A stretch of DNA of 64,000 bases, from the NCBI RefSeq assembly GCF_000633535.1, contig NZ_AYMR01000004.1:62001-126000 (forward strand), written 5' to 3'. Positions 35,977-44,523 of the stretch are shown in pieces. Both the position numbers and the translations under genes were made by a program. The number at the start of each line of letters is the position of its first letter. Within the stretch, counting starts at the first letter, position 1. This DNA is from Leifsonia aquatica H1aii (lineage in GTDB: Bacteria > Actinomycetota > Actinomycetes > Actinomycetales > Microbacteriaceae). The notes under the pieces were generated by a model. The model was not told where the DNA came from, searched no databases, and saw nothing but the letters and a program-made list of their open reading frames with translations.

Positions 35977-37497
35977 TCAGGCGCGCGGCGCGCCCGCCCC
36001 CGAGCGATGCACCCGCAGCAGCTGTGCCACGCGGATCGCGTCCCCCTCGGGAGCGTCCGACGTGCGGTCCGGCCGCGCGATCAGCAGGTACAGCCCGCCG
36101 GCGACCACGACGATCCCGAGGCCGATCAGCACGATCCAGTCGTTGAAGGCATTGCCCGTGGACGTCGGCCAGGCGAGCAGGATCATCGCGCCGATGCCGT
36201 AGAGCAGCGCGATCGCATTGATCACGATGCCCGCGCCGCCCAGCGTGAACGGGCCGGCCGGCCGCCACCCGCGCAGTCGCTGGCGCAGCGACGCCAGCAC
36301 GACGGACTGGAACGCCAGGTAGATCCCCAGCACGGCGAACGCCGTCACCTGGGTGATCAGCCCGTCCGGCCCGACGTAGACGATCAGCGTGATGATGACC
36401 GGGATCGAGCAGGCGACGATCAGCGCGTTGACCGGCACCTTGCTGCGCGGCGAGACCTTCGCCAGCCAGCGGTGCGCGGGCACCATCCCGTCGCGTGCGA
36501 ACGAGAACAGGAGGCGGCTCGCGGCGGCCTGGAGGCTGAGCACGCACGAGAGGAAGGCCGTGACCGCGACGACCAGGAAGATCTTCGCCCCGACCGGGCC
36601 GAGCGACGACTGCAGGATCTCCGGGATGGGATCGACGTCGTCCCCCGCGACGATCTTCTGGAGGTCGGGGGCGGCGAGCACGTAGCCGCCGAAGGCGAAC
36701 AGAGCAGAGACCCCGCCGACCAGGATCGTCATCATCATCGCGATCGGGATGCGCTTGGCCGGGTTGGCCACCTCCTCCGCCACGTCGCCGCAGGCCTCGA
36801 ACCCGTAGAAGAGGAACAGGCCGGCCAGTGCCGCGCCGAGGAAGGCGACGAGGTACGAGCCGTTCCCCTGCACCCCCATCGAGTCGAAGAAGACGGAGAA
36901 CTCCTGCTTGCGCTGGAAGATCAGCAGGTAGAGCCCGACCGCGATCACGCCGATGAGCTCCGCCGCCAGGCCGATCCGGGCGACCGTCGCCAGCGTCTTC
37001 GTGCCGGTGAAGTTCAGCGCGAGCGCGACGATCAGCAGCAGCACGGTCAGCCCCAGGGTGACCTCCTTGGTCGCGGGGAGGCCGAACAGGCTGGCCAGGA
37101 ACCCGCTGCCGTACGACGCCACTGCGGTGATGGTCACGATCATCGCCCAGATGTAGACCCACGCCGCCATCCACGCGTACCGCCGTCCCCAGAGCCGGCG
37201 CGCCCAGGGGTAGATGCCGCCGTGGATCGGGTACTGCGAGACCACCTCACCGAACACCAGCGAGACGGTGAACTGCCCGGCGCCGACGATCACGATCCAC
37301 CAGATCGACGGCGGGCCACCCGTCGCCAAGGCGGTCGCGAAGAGCGAGTAGACGCCGACCAGGGGCGAGAGATAGGTGAAGCCCAGGGCGAAGTTCGCCC
37401 ACAGGGTCATCGAGCGGTTGAACGAGTCCTCGTAGCCGAGGACGGCGAGGTGCTCGCCGTCCCCCAGCTCCGACGACGTGGAGGGTTCTGCGGACAT
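35977..37497 (-). CDS. APC-superfamily amino acid/amine permease
   Basis: 506-residue inner-membrane transporter with about 12 hydrophobic helices. Family marks: the first helix pair with FALGFTYLSPLVGVYSLF, GEVVSQYPIHGGIYPWA, FYGFEACGDVAEEV and FSFARDGMVPAHRWLAKVS. Closest in style to GABA/putrescine/choline permeases. A GGAAGG ribosome site precedes the ATG at 37497. The gene lies between the glutarate and putrescine modules and is likely the uptake system for one of these compounds. Confidence 0.93.
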   Translation of the reverse strand: MSAEPSTSSELGDGEHLAVLGYEDSFNRSMTLWANFALGFTYLSPLVGVYSLFATALATGGPPSIWWIVIVGAGQFTVSLVFGEVVSQYPIHGGIYPWARRLWGRRYAWMAAWVYIWAMIVTITAVASYGSGFLASLFGLPATKEVTLGLTVLLLIVALALNFTGTKTLATVARIGLAAELIGVIAVGLYLLIFQRKQEFSVFFDSMGVQGNGSYLVAFLGAALAGLFLFYGFEACGDVAEEVANPAKRIPIAMMMTILVGGVSALFAFGGYVLAAPDLQKIVAGDDVDPIPEILQSSLGPVGAKIFLVVAVTAFLSCVLSLQAAASRLLFSFARDGMVPAHRWLAKVSPRSKVPVNALIVACSIPVIITLIVYVGPDGLITQVTAFAVLGIYLAFQSVVLASLRQRLRGWRPAGPFTLGGAGIVINAIALLYGIGAMILLAWPTSTGNAFNDWIVLIGLGIVVVAGGLYLLIARPDRTSDAPEGDAIRVAQLLRVHRSGAGAPRA

Positions 37498-37606
37498 CGG
37501 ATGCCTTCCGGATCAGCTCCACACGACGATGTGTGTGGAGGCAGCGTAACGGACGGCGGGGCCGAATACCTATAGGACAGGATGATTAATTCTCGTCCGG
37601 TCCTCG
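37498..37606 (-). promoter_or_regulatory. Permease control region with two palindromes
   Basis: On the minus strand: TACGCT (-10 candidate, 37543-37548); a perfect 8-bp palindrome CCTATAGG (37569-37576) about where the -35 would be, inside a TATAGGA context like that of the GntR operator near 32056; and CTCCACAC-N8-GTGTGGAG (37517-37540) around the predicted transcription start. These look like two different operators. Confidence 0.45.
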
Positions 37607-39037
37607 TCACTCCCCGATGTAGCTCATGACGTGCTTGACGCGCGTGTAGTCCTCGAAGCCGTACTGCGAGAGATCCTTGCCGTAGCCCGAGTGCTTGAAG
37701 CCGCCGTGCGGCATCTCGGCGACGATCGGGATGTGCGTGTTGATCCACACGCACCCGAAGTCGAGGCCCTTGGCGAAGCGCATCGCCCGGCCGTGATCCT
37801 TCGTCCAGACCGAGGAGGCGAGACCGTACTTCACGTCGTTCGCCCAGCGCAGCGCCTCCGCCTCGTCGGTGAACCGCTGCACGGTCTGCACGGGCCCGAA
37901 GATCTCGTTCTGCACGGCGTCGTCGTCCTGGCGGAGTCCCGACACGATGGTCGCCTCCCAGAAGTAGCCGCGGTCGCCCTGCCGCCGGCCGCCGAGCTCG
38001 ACGTGCGCGTGGTCCGGCAGCCGGTCGACGAAACCGCTGACCTGGGCGAGCTGGTTGGCGTTGTTCAGCGGGCCGTAGAGCACGCCGTCCTCGCGCGGGC
38101 CGCCGGTCACCGCGTTGGCCCGTGCGTACTCCGCCAGGGCGGCGACGAACTCGTCATGGATGCCGGCCTGCACCAGGAGGCGGGTCGCCGCGGTGCAGTC
38201 CTGGCCGGCGTTGAAGTACCCGGCGGCAACGATCCCCGCGACGGCCTTCGGGATGTCGGCGTCGTCGAACACGATGACCGGCGCCTTGCCGCCGAGCTCC
38301 AGGTGCACGCGCTTGAGGTCGAACGAGGCGGCGCGGGCGACCTCCATGCCGGCCCGCACCGATCCGGTGATCGAGATCAGCTGCGGGATGGGGTCGTCCG
38401 TCATCGCGACACCGGTCGTCCGGTCGCCCAGCACCACGTTCAGCACACCCGCCGGGACGAACTCGGCCGCCACCTCCGCCAGCAGCAGCGTCGAGAGCGG
38501 CGTGGTGTCCGACGGCTTGAGCACCGTGGTGTTGCCCGCCGCCAGCGCCGGCGCGAACTTCCACACGGCCATGTTGAGCGGATAGTTCCAGGGCGTGACC
38601 TGCCCGACGACGCCGATCGGCTCGCGCCGGATGAACGACGTGTGGTCGCGCATATACTCGCCCGCCGAGCGGCCCTCGAGATTCCGCGCGGCGCCCGCGA
38701 AGAAGCGGATCTGGTCGACCGAGAGCAGGATCTCGTCGTCGACCAGTGTGGAGCGCGGCTTCCCGGTGTCCTGCGATTCGGCATCGGCGAACTCCTCGGC
38801 CCGCGCCTCCATCGCATCGGCGATGCGGAACAGCGCCAGCTGCCGCTCGGCCGGCGTGGTGCTCCCCCAGGTCTCGAAGGCGGTCTGCGCCGCGCGGTAG
38901 GCGTCGCCCACATCCTCCGCCGTGGAGACCGGCGAGGTCGCGTAGACCTCCTCGGTCGCCGGGTCGATCAGCGGCAGGGTGGCCTCCCCGCGCGCGTCGA
39001 CGTGGGTGCCGTTCACGAAGTTCCTCAGCTCGGTCAT
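37607..39037 (-). CDS. Gamma-aminobutyraldehyde dehydrogenase
   Basis: 476-residue NAD-dependent aldehyde dehydrogenase. Catalytic Cys281 in [11 protein letters not shown], base Glu247 in LELGGKAP, and [13 protein letters not shown]; the combination of [11 protein letters not shown] and [16 protein letters not shown] matches aminobutyraldehyde dehydrogenases (PatD-like) that turn 4-aminobutanal into GABA. The start is ATG 39037; an in-frame extension to 39145 crosses the promoter and is rejected. Divergent from the Lrp regulator and the putrescine aminotransferase that makes its substrate. Confidence 0.92.
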   Translation of the reverse strand: MTELRNFVNGTHVDARGEATLPLIDPATEEVYATSPVSTAEDVGDAYRAAQTAFETWGSTTPAERQLALFRIADAMEARAEEFADAESQDTGKPRSTLVDDEILLSVDQIRFFAGAARNLEGRSAGEYMRDHTSFIRREPIGVVGQVTPWNYPLNMAVWKFAPALAAGNTTVLKPSDTTPLSTLLLAEVAAEFVPAGVLNVVLGDRTTGVAMTDDPIPQLISITGSVRAGMEVARAASFDLKRVHLELGGKAPVIVFDDADIPKAVAGIVAAGYFNAGQDCTAATRLLVQAGIHDEFVAALAEYARANAVTGGPREDGVLYGPLNNANQLAQVSGFVDRLPDHAHVELGGRRQGDRGYFWEATIVSGLRQDDDAVQNEIFGPVQTVQRFTDEAEALRWANDVKYGLASSVWTKDHGRAMRFAKGLDFGCVWINTHIPIVAEMPHGGFKHSGYGKDLSQYGFEDYTRVKHVMSYIGE

Positions 39038-39126
39038 GGCCGGGAGTCTACTGATTTCGTCAGAGAATGCGCCAGGAATGTGCGGAATCGCTTGCCAGAA
39101 GGTACTCCCACTGACAGAATCGCTCC
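39038..39126. promoter_or_regulatory. Divergent promoter region, aldehyde dehydrogenase / Lrp gene
   Basis: 89 nt with CTGATTTCGTCAG (CTGA/TCAG inverted repeat, 39050-39062) and four near-regular GAAT-plus-GC units (AGAATGCGC, GGAATGTGC, GGAATCGCT, AGAATCGCT). Spaced degenerate AT-rich units are what Lrp proteins usually bind. Confidence 0.4.
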
Positions 39127-39609
39127 ATGAGTACCCCTCGGGCAACGAACGGCGCGAAGGCTCCGCAGATCGACGACGTCTCCAAGGCGATCATCGAGCA
39201 GCTCCAGGTGGACGGCCGCAAGTCGTACGCCGAGATCGGCAAGGCCGTCGGTCTGAGCGAAGCGGCGGTGCGCCAGCGCGTCCAGAAGCTGACCGAGTCG
39301 GGTGTGATGCAGATCGTGGCCGTGACCGACCCGATGCAACTCGGGTTCTACCGCCAGGCGATGATCGGCGTCCGGGTCTCCGGGGACACACGCGTGGTCG
39401 CCGACAAGCTGGCAGCGATGCCCGCCGTCGACTACGTCGTCCTCACCGCCGGGACGTACGACATCCTCGCCGAGGTGGTGTGCGAGAACGACCTCGACCT
39501 GATCACCATGCTCAACTCCGAGATCCGGACCCTCGACGGCGTGCTGTCGACCGAGACGTTCGTCTATCTCAAACTCCACAAACAGTTCTACAACTGGGGA
39601 ACACGATAA
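39127..39609 (+). CDS. Lrp/AsnC-family transcriptional regulator
   Basis: 160 residues. The N-terminal helix-turn-helix ([19 protein letters not shown], then [15 protein letters not shown]) is joined to a C-terminal RAM/AsnC ligand domain ([13 protein letters not shown] ... [20 protein letters not shown]). Typical length for the family. The stop lies 2 nt before the putrescine-type aminotransferase ATG, so regulator and enzyme are co-transcribed; local control of putrescine/GABA catabolism is very likely. Confidence 0.94.
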   Translation: MSTPRATNGAKAPQIDDVSKAIIEQLQVDGRKSYAEIGKAVGLSEAAVRQRVQKLTESGVMQIVAVTDPMQLGFYRQAMIGVRVSGDTRVVADKLAAMPAVDYVVLTAGTYDILAEVVCENDLDLITMLNSEIRTLDGVLSTETFVYLKLHKQFYNWGTR

Positions 39610-39611
39610 CC

Positions 39612-41024
39612 ATGACAACCGTAGAAACGTTCGGCGAGCCGATCACCTCCGACGAGGCGACGCTCCAGGCCAAGGCCAAGGACCACCTCTGGATGCACTT
39701 CGCCCGCCAGTCGGTGATGGAAGACGGCCAGGGTGTGCCGATCATCACCCGCGGCGAAGGCCACCACATCTGGGACTCGAAAGGCAAGCGCTACTTCGAC
39801 GGCCTCTCGGGGCTGTTCGTGGTCAACGCGGGCCACGGGCGCAAGCGCCTCGCCGAGGTCGCCGCGAAGCAGGCCGAGCAGTTGGCCTTCTTCCCGATCT
39901 GGTCGTACGCCCACCCGAACGCGATCGAGCTGGCCGACCGGCTCGCCCACTATGCGCCGGGCGACCTCAACCGCGTGTTCTTCTCCACCGGCGGCGGCGA
40001 GGCCGTCGAGACCGCGTTCAAGCTGGCCAAGTACTACTGGAAGCTGCAGGGCCGGCCGACCAAGCACAAGGTGCTCTCCCGCGCCGTCGCGTACCACGGC
40101 ACCCCGCAGGGCGCGCTGGCGATCACGGGCATCCCGGCCATGAAGGAGATGTTCGAGCCGCTGACCCCGGGTGGGTTCCGTGTCCCGAACACGAACTTCT
40201 ACCGTGCCGGCGAGATGGGCGCACCGACCGACAACATCGAGGACTTCGGCGTCTGGGCCGCCAACCGCATCGAGGAGATGATCCAGTTCGAGGGCCCCGA
40301 GACCGTCGCAGCGATCTTCCTGGAGCCGGTGCAGAACTCGGGCGGCTGCTTCCCGCCGCCCCCCGGTTACTTCCAGCGCGTGCGCGAGATCTGCGACAAG
40401 TACGACGTGCTGATGGTCAGCGACGAGGTCATCTGCGCGTTCGGCCGCATCGGCCACATGTTCGCGTGCGACCAGTACGGCTACGTCCCCGACATGATCA
40501 CCTGCGCCAAGGGCATGACCTCCGGGTACTCCCCCATCGGTGCCACGATCATCAGCGACAAGGTCTACGAGCCCTTCAAGCGCGGCAACACGTCGTTCTA
40601 CCACGGCTACACCTTCGGCGGTCACCCGGTCTCCAGCGCCGTCGCGCTGGCGAACCTGGACATCTTCGAGGAGGAGAAGCTCAACGAGCGGGTGCGTGAG
40701 AACTCGCCCCTGTTCCGCGCCGAGCTCGAGAAGCTGCTCGCCCTGCCGATCGTCGGCGACGTGCGCGGCGACGGCTACTTCTTCGGCATCGAGCTGGTGA
40801 AGGACAAGAACACCAAGGAGACCTTCGACGACGACGAGTCGGAGCGGCTGCTGCGTGGATTCCTCTCCAAGGCGCTCTTCGACGCTGGCCTGTACTGCCG
40901 AGCCGACGACCGTGGGGACCCCGTCGTGCAGCTCGCCCCGCCGCTGACCATCGGCCCGGACGAGTTCGTCGAGATCCGCCAGATCCTCGAGTCCGTCCTC
41001 ACCGAGGCGAGCAACCACCTGTAA
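39612..41024 (+). CDS. Class III aminotransferase, putrescine/omega-amino acid type
   Basis: 470-residue PLP aminotransferase distinct from the two GabT proteins. Motifs: WMHFARQSV near the N-terminus, STGGGEAVETAFKLAK, SRAVAYHGTPQGAL, FLEPVQNSGGC, VSDEVICAFGRIG and PLP Lys300 in CAKGMTSGYSPIG. This pattern fits putrescine:pyruvate or omega-amino acid:pyruvate aminotransferases (SpuC-like). The divergent aminobutyraldehyde dehydrogenase and co-transcribed Lrp gene support putrescine as substrate. A strong terminator follows, so the unit is Lrp plus aminotransferase. Confidence 0.9.
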   Translation: MTTVETFGEPITSDEATLQAKAKDHLWMHFARQSVMEDGQGVPIITRGEGHHIWDSKGKRYFDGLSGLFVVNAGHGRKRLAEVAAKQAEQLAFFPIWSYAHPNAIELADRLAHYAPGDLNRVFFSTGGGEAVETAFKLAKYYWKLQGRPTKHKVLSRAVAYHGTPQGALAITGIPAMKEMFEPLTPGGFRVPNTNFYRAGEMGAPTDNIEDFGVWAANRIEEMIQFEGPETVAAIFLEPVQNSGGCFPPPPGYFQRVREICDKYDVLMVSDEVICAFGRIGHMFACDQYGYVPDMITCAKGMTSGYSPIGATIISDKVYEPFKRGNTSFYHGYTFGGHPVSSAVALANLDIFEEEKLNERVRENSPLFRAELEKLLALPIVGDVRGDGYFFGIELVKDKNTKETFDDDESERLLRGFLSKALFDAGLYCRADDRGDPVVQLAPPLTIGPDEFVEIRQILESVLTEASNHL

Positions 41025-41048
41025 GACGCAGTACCCGACTGCATGAGG

Positions 41049-41090
41049 CGGGTCCGGCCTCCGCACCAGCGGAGGCCGGACCCGTTTCTC
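41049..41090 (+). terminator. Intrinsic terminator after the aminotransferase
   Basis: Perfect 15-bp stem CGGGTCCGGCCTCCG / CGGAGGCCGGACCCG, 6-nt loop, followed by TTTCTC. Confidence 0.85.
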
Positions 41091-41116
41091 ACACCAGGAC
41101 ACCCCCAGGGAGACGC

Positions 41117-42505
41117 ATGGAGTACCGCAGCACCGGATTCTGGTTCGACTCCATCGCCGCCGCCGAGGACGGTTTCGCGCCGCGCCCCGGGCTGGCCGAC
41201 GACACCGTCGCCGACGTCGCCATCGTCGGCGCCGGCCTCACCGGGCTCTGGACCGCCTACTACCTGCTACAGGCCGACCCGTCACTACGGGTCGTGCTGC
41301 TGGAGAAGGAGGTGGCCGGTTTCGGGGCCTCCGGCCGTAACGGGGGCTGGTGCTCCGCCCTCTTCCCCTGGTCTGCGTCCAAGCTCGAAGAGCGCTACGG
41401 CTTCGACGCCGCGGTCGCCCAGCGCCGGGCGATGGTCGGGACCGTGCACGAAGTCGGCCGTGTCGCGGAGGCGGAGGGCATCGACTGCGACTACCGCCTC
41501 GGCGGGACCGTGACCTTCGCCCGCTCCCGCCCGCAGCTGGACGCCGCGCGCGCGGAGTTCGCGGAGTCGGAGCACTTCGGCGTCGACCGGGTGGCGCTGT
41601 GGGGCACCGCGACGGTGCGCGACCGGTTCGGTGTCCCCGACGCCGCGGCCGCCACCTACACCCCCGATTGCGCCCGCATCCATCCGGGCAAGCTCGTGCG
41701 CGGTCTCGCCCGCACCGTCGAACGGGCGGGGGCGACCATCGCCGAGGGCACCGAGGTGCTCTCGTGGCGCGACGGCGTCGTCCAGGCCCGCTCCGGCGGC
41801 GTCGCGCGGACGGTCCGCGCCGGCGTGGTGGTCAACGCGACCGAGGGATACGGCTCGCAGCTGCCGCAGGTCGGCCGCCGCATCCTGCCGCTCTATTCGC
41901 TGATGATCGCCACCGAGCCGCTGTCCGACGAGACCTGGGATCGCATCGGCATCGAGCACGGCCAGACCTTCGCCGACTTCCGCAACCTGATCGTCTACGG
42001 CCAGCGCACCGCAGACAACCGGTTCGCGTTCGGCGGCCGCGGGGCGCGCTACCACCTGGGCAGCGCCATCCGTCCGGCGTACGACCGGTCGCACACGGTT
42101 CGCGATCACCTCGTCCGGACCCTGTTCGAGCTCTTCCCGGATGCCGCAGGCGCGCGCATCACCCATCACTGGGGCGGCCCCCTCGGCGTTCCGCGGGACT
42201 GGCACGCCGGAGTCGGCCTCGACTCCGCGCGCAAGGAGGCGTGGGCGGGTGGCTATGTCGGCGACGGCCTCAGCACCACCAACCTCGCGGGTCGCACACT
42301 GGCCGACCTCATCGGGGGCCGCGCCTCCGCCCTGACCTCCCTCCCCTGGGTCGGCCACCGCTCGCGCCCCTGGGAACCGGAGCCGCTCCGCTTCGCGGGC
42401 GCCAACGCCGGTCTGCTCGCGATGGAGGCCGCCGACCTCGAGGAGGCGGCCACCGGCCGCGCCTCCCTCGTCGCCCGCGCCCTCGGGCCACTCATCGGCC
42501 ACTGA
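41117..42505 (+). CDS. FAD-dependent oxidoreductase (PuuB-like amine oxidase)
   Basis: 462-residue DAO-family flavoprotein. Dinucleotide-binding VAIVGAGLTGLWTAYYL (about residues 33-50), ASGRNGGWC, a conserved RILPLYSLMIATEPL segment and the C-terminal GYVGDGLSTTNLAGRTLADL flavin-contact motif place it with gamma-glutamylputrescine oxidase and related secondary amine oxidases. No ligase (PuuA) gene is nearby, so it may oxidise a free or N-alkyl amine. Its own GGGAG ribosome site and the terminator upstream show it is transcribed separately. Confidence 0.88.
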   Translation: MEYRSTGFWFDSIAAAEDGFAPRPGLADDTVADVAIVGAGLTGLWTAYYLLQADPSLRVVLLEKEVAGFGASGRNGGWCSALFPWSASKLEERYGFDAAVAQRRAMVGTVHEVGRVAEAEGIDCDYRLGGTVTFARSRPQLDAARAEFAESEHFGVDRVALWGTATVRDRFGVPDAAAATYTPDCARIHPGKLVRGLARTVERAGATIAEGTEVLSWRDGVVQARSGGVARTVRAGVVVNATEGYGSQLPQVGRRILPLYSLMIATEPLSDETWDRIGIEHGQTFADFRNLIVYGQRTADNRFAFGGRGARYHLGSAIRPAYDRSHTVRDHLVRTLFELFPDAAGARITHHWGGPLGVPRDWHAGVGLDSARKEAWAGGYVGDGLSTTNLAGRTLADLIGGRASALTSLPWVGHRSRPWEPEPLRFAGANAGLLAMEAADLEEAATGRASLVARALGPLIGH

Positions 42506-42514
42506 CCTCGCTGC

Positions 42515-42569
42515 GATTCGGCACGAATCGCGGGAATCGACCGGCCATTCGCGCGATTCGTGCCGAATC
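42515..42569. repeat. Paired 15-bp palindromes forming an 18-bp inverted repeat
   Basis: GATTCGGCACGAATCGCG (42515-42532) and its exact reverse complement (42552-42569) flank 19 nt. Each arm also contains the self-palindrome GATTCG-N3-CGAATC, and the spacer has a looser GAAT/ATTC pair. It could act as tandem operators or as a cruciform. It lies between convergent genes, upstream of a separate true terminator. Confidence 0.8.
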
Positions 42570-42583
42570 TTCGCCTCCCGATA

Positions 42584-42634
42584 CGCGAAAAAGCCGCCGA
42601 GGACGCAGGGTGCGTACGGGGCGGCTTTCGCGCG
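42584..42634. terminator. Bidirectional intrinsic terminator
   Basis: AAAGCCGCC / GGCGGCTTT with an inner ACGCA-GGG-TGCGT stem. It has five T residues on the minus strand side and CTTTCG on the plus. It serves the YceI gene and the FAD oxidoreductase gene. Confidence 0.8.
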
Positions 42635-42641
42635 GAGGAGG

Positions 42642-43193
42642 TCAGGCCTGCTGCAGGACCGCCTGGAGCTCGAGGGTGATGGTGACGTCCTCACCGAGGA
42701 GGACACCGCCGGTCTCGAGGGCCGCGTTGTAGGTGAGGCCGAAGTCCTCACGGTTGATCTTGGTCTTGGCGGTGGCGCCGGCCTTGTAGTTGCCGTACGG
42801 GTCCTGACCGAAGCCGCCGAAGTCGAACTCGAACGTGACCGGCTTGGTGACGCCCTTGATCGTCAGGTCGCCGTCGACGAGGAAGTCGCCGTCTTCGTGA
42901 CGGACACCGGTCGACACGAAGTCGATGGTCGGGTGCTCCTCGGCGAGGAAGAAGTCGCCGGTGCGCAGGTGGGCGTCACGGTCGGCGTTCTTCGTGTTGA
43001 CGGAGGCGACGTCGGCCTTGGCCGTGACGGTCGACTCGAGCGGGTTCTCGGCGGTCACGAACGTGGCGTCGAAGTTCTCGAACGTGCCCTTGACCTTGCT
43101 GATCATGAGGTGACGGATGCTGAAGCCGACCTCGCTGTGCACGGGGTCGATGGTCCAGGTGCCCGCCTTGTAGCCGGGGATGTCGATGGTCAT
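42642..43193 (-). CDS. YceI-family lipocalin-like protein
   Basis: 183-residue single-domain beta-barrel protein that binds amphiphilic or polyisoprenoid ligands. Family motifs: GTWTIDPVHSEVGFSIRHLM at the start, AKADVASVNTKNADRDAHL, TSTGVRHE-like strands and DLTIKGVTKPVTFEFDF. No signal peptide, as in most actinobacterial YceI proteins. Ribosome site AAGGAG upstream of ATG 43193 and a good -35/-10 pair further up; monocistronic and probably well expressed. Often associated with stress or isoprenoid transport. Confidence 0.93.
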   Translation of the reverse strand: MTIDIPGYKAGTWTIDPVHSEVGFSIRHLMISKVKGTFENFDATFVTAENPLESTVTAKADVASVNTKNADRDAHLRTGDFFLAEEHPTIDFVSTGVRHEDGDFLVDGDLTIKGVTKPVTFEFDFGGFGQDPYGNYKAGATAKTKINREDFGLTYNAALETGGVLLGEDVTITLELQAVLQQA

Positions 43194-43242
43194 TCGCTGA
43201 TCTCCTTGAGAATCGGTGGTCTCGCTTGCGGAGCGGCGGACG

Positions 43243-43270
43243 ATGCTACGCCCCGCTCGAGTACATGCAA
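43243..43270 (-). promoter_or_regulatory. Promoter of the YceI gene
   Basis: Minus strand TTGCAT (43265-43270), 16-nt spacer, TAGCAT (43243-43248), leaving a 5' leader of about 45 nt. Confidence 0.6.
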
Positions 43271-43319
43271 GCGCATGGAGTGCGGCGATATTCCGATTTC
43301 GCGAAAAAAAGTTGACGCG

Positions 43320-44507
43320 TCACTGTTTCAGCGCGATGGAATGCCGCAGCACGAGCAGTGCGCGGGCGTCGGCGTCGATCCGGGCGGGAGGGATGCGCCC
43401 CGATCGGACCGCCGCGACGACGGCGTCGATCAACACGTCCGGGTCGGAACCGGTCGGGATGACATCGAGCACCATCGTGTTGCCGGCGGCGATCGCCTGC
43501 ACCGCGTTCTCGCCCGGATCCTGGTACTGCGGCAGCCCGGTGTCCTGCAGCATCCGGAGGTCGTCGGTGATCGTGACGCCGTGGAAGCCGACCTCGTCCG
43601 CCAGGATGCGGTGCCAGGTCGGCGAGAGCGACGCCGGGAGCGCGTCGACCCCGCTGTAGATCAGGTGGCCGAACATGACGACGTCGGCACCGGCCTCGAT
43701 GCCCGCACGGAAGGAGGGCAGATCGCGGGCCTCCCAGTCGGCGCGCGTCGTCGGAGTGGTCGGCACGACGTGGTGGGAGTCCGCGTCGGTCTCCCCGTGG
43801 CCGGGGAAGTGCTTCAGGGTGCTGAGCGCCGTCCCGCGCTCCCCCGCGACCGCCGCGGAGACCCGCGCGGAGGCGGACGCCGGATCGGTGCCGAGGATGC
43901 GATCGGCGATGAACGAGCCGGGATCCGCGGTCACGTCCGCGACGATCCCGAAATTGACGTTCACCCCCGCCTGCTTCAGCAGCGCCGCCCGGGCCGCAAA
44001 CGCCTGCCGGGCGGCGTCGGGACTCTGCCCGCGCAGCTCGTCACCGCCGGCCTGGCCGTCCCAGGGCAGCCGGGTGACGTCCCCGCCCTCCTCGTCGATC
44101 CCGATCAGCGGAGGCAGGGTCGCGTCGGAGGCGCGCATGCTGGCGGTCTGCGCGGCCAGCGCCTCCGGCGTGGCGGGGATGTTGTCGCCCATCAGGATCA
44201 TGCCGCCGAGCCCGTAGCGATCGACGAATCCGCGGAGCGCGGCCGCATCGGTGCCGGGGGCGTGCAGCATGAACAGGCTCGCGACCTTCTGCCGCAGGGT
44301 CATGTTCGCGAGGCGCGCGTCGGCGTAGGCGGCGACGGGGTCGGCGCTCGCGGTCGGCGTGGGCGTCGGAGCCGGTGTGCCGCTGGCCGTCGGGGTCCGG
44401 TCGGCGGCGCCGGCCCCGGCGGATGCGCAGCCGGCCAGACCGCCGACCAGGGCGACGACGAGACCGGCGGCGACGCTCAGCACCGCCCACCGTCTCGTCG
44501 TCCGCAT
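43320..44507 (-). CDS. Glycoside hydrolase family 3 beta-N-acetylhexosaminidase, lipoprotein
   Basis: 395-residue exported lipoprotein enzyme (lipobox LAGC after a hydrophobic signal, then a Pro/Thr/Ala linker). GH3 hexosaminidase motifs: GGMILMGDN, IGIDEEGGDVTRLP, KHFPGHGETDADSHH (His of the catalytic His/Asp pair) and GVTITDDLRML (nucleophile Asp). It is a NagZ-type enzyme acting on muropeptides or GlcNAc glycans outside the membrane. I prefer ATG 44507, 6 nt after TAGCAT, over the GTG at 44510. It lies 13-16 nt after the sugar permease gene, so it could also be read with that operon. Confidence 0.9.
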   Translation of the reverse strand: MRTTRRWAVLSVAAGLVVALVGGLAGCASAGAGAADRTPTASGTPAPTPTPTASADPVAAYADARLANMTLRQKVASLFMLHAPGTDAAALRGFVDRYGLGGMILMGDNIPATPEALAAQTASMRASDATLPPLIGIDEEGGDVTRLPWDGQAGGDELRGQSPDAARQAFAARAALLKQAGVNVNFGIVADVTADPGSFIADRILGTDPASASARVSAAVAGERGTALSTLKHFPGHGETDADSHHVVPTTPTTRADWEARDLPSFRAGIEAGADVVMFGHLIYSGVDALPASLSPTWHRILADEVGFHGVTITDDLRMLQDTGLPQYQDPGENAVQAIAAGNTMVLDVIPTGSDPDVLIDAVVAAVRSGRIPPARIDADARALLVLRHSIALKQ

Positions 44508-44513
44508 CACACG

Positions 44514-44519
44514 ATGCTA
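44514..44519 (-). promoter_or_regulatory. Putative -10 of leaderless GH3 transcript
   Basis: TAGCAT on the minus strand, 6 nt before ATG 44507. Confidence 0.4.
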
Positions 44520-44523
44520 ACCG

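Noticed and set aside
37498-37606. Possible riboswitch in the permease leader
   Set aside because: Only simple palindromes are seen; no known riboswitch core could be matched, and the leader after the predicted start is short.
43300-43322. T-run with TTGACGCGTCAA palindrome after the GH3 gene as a strong terminator
   Set aside because: Seven T residues follow on the minus strand, but the stem is only 6 bp with no loop, so folding is doubtful; noted but not listed.
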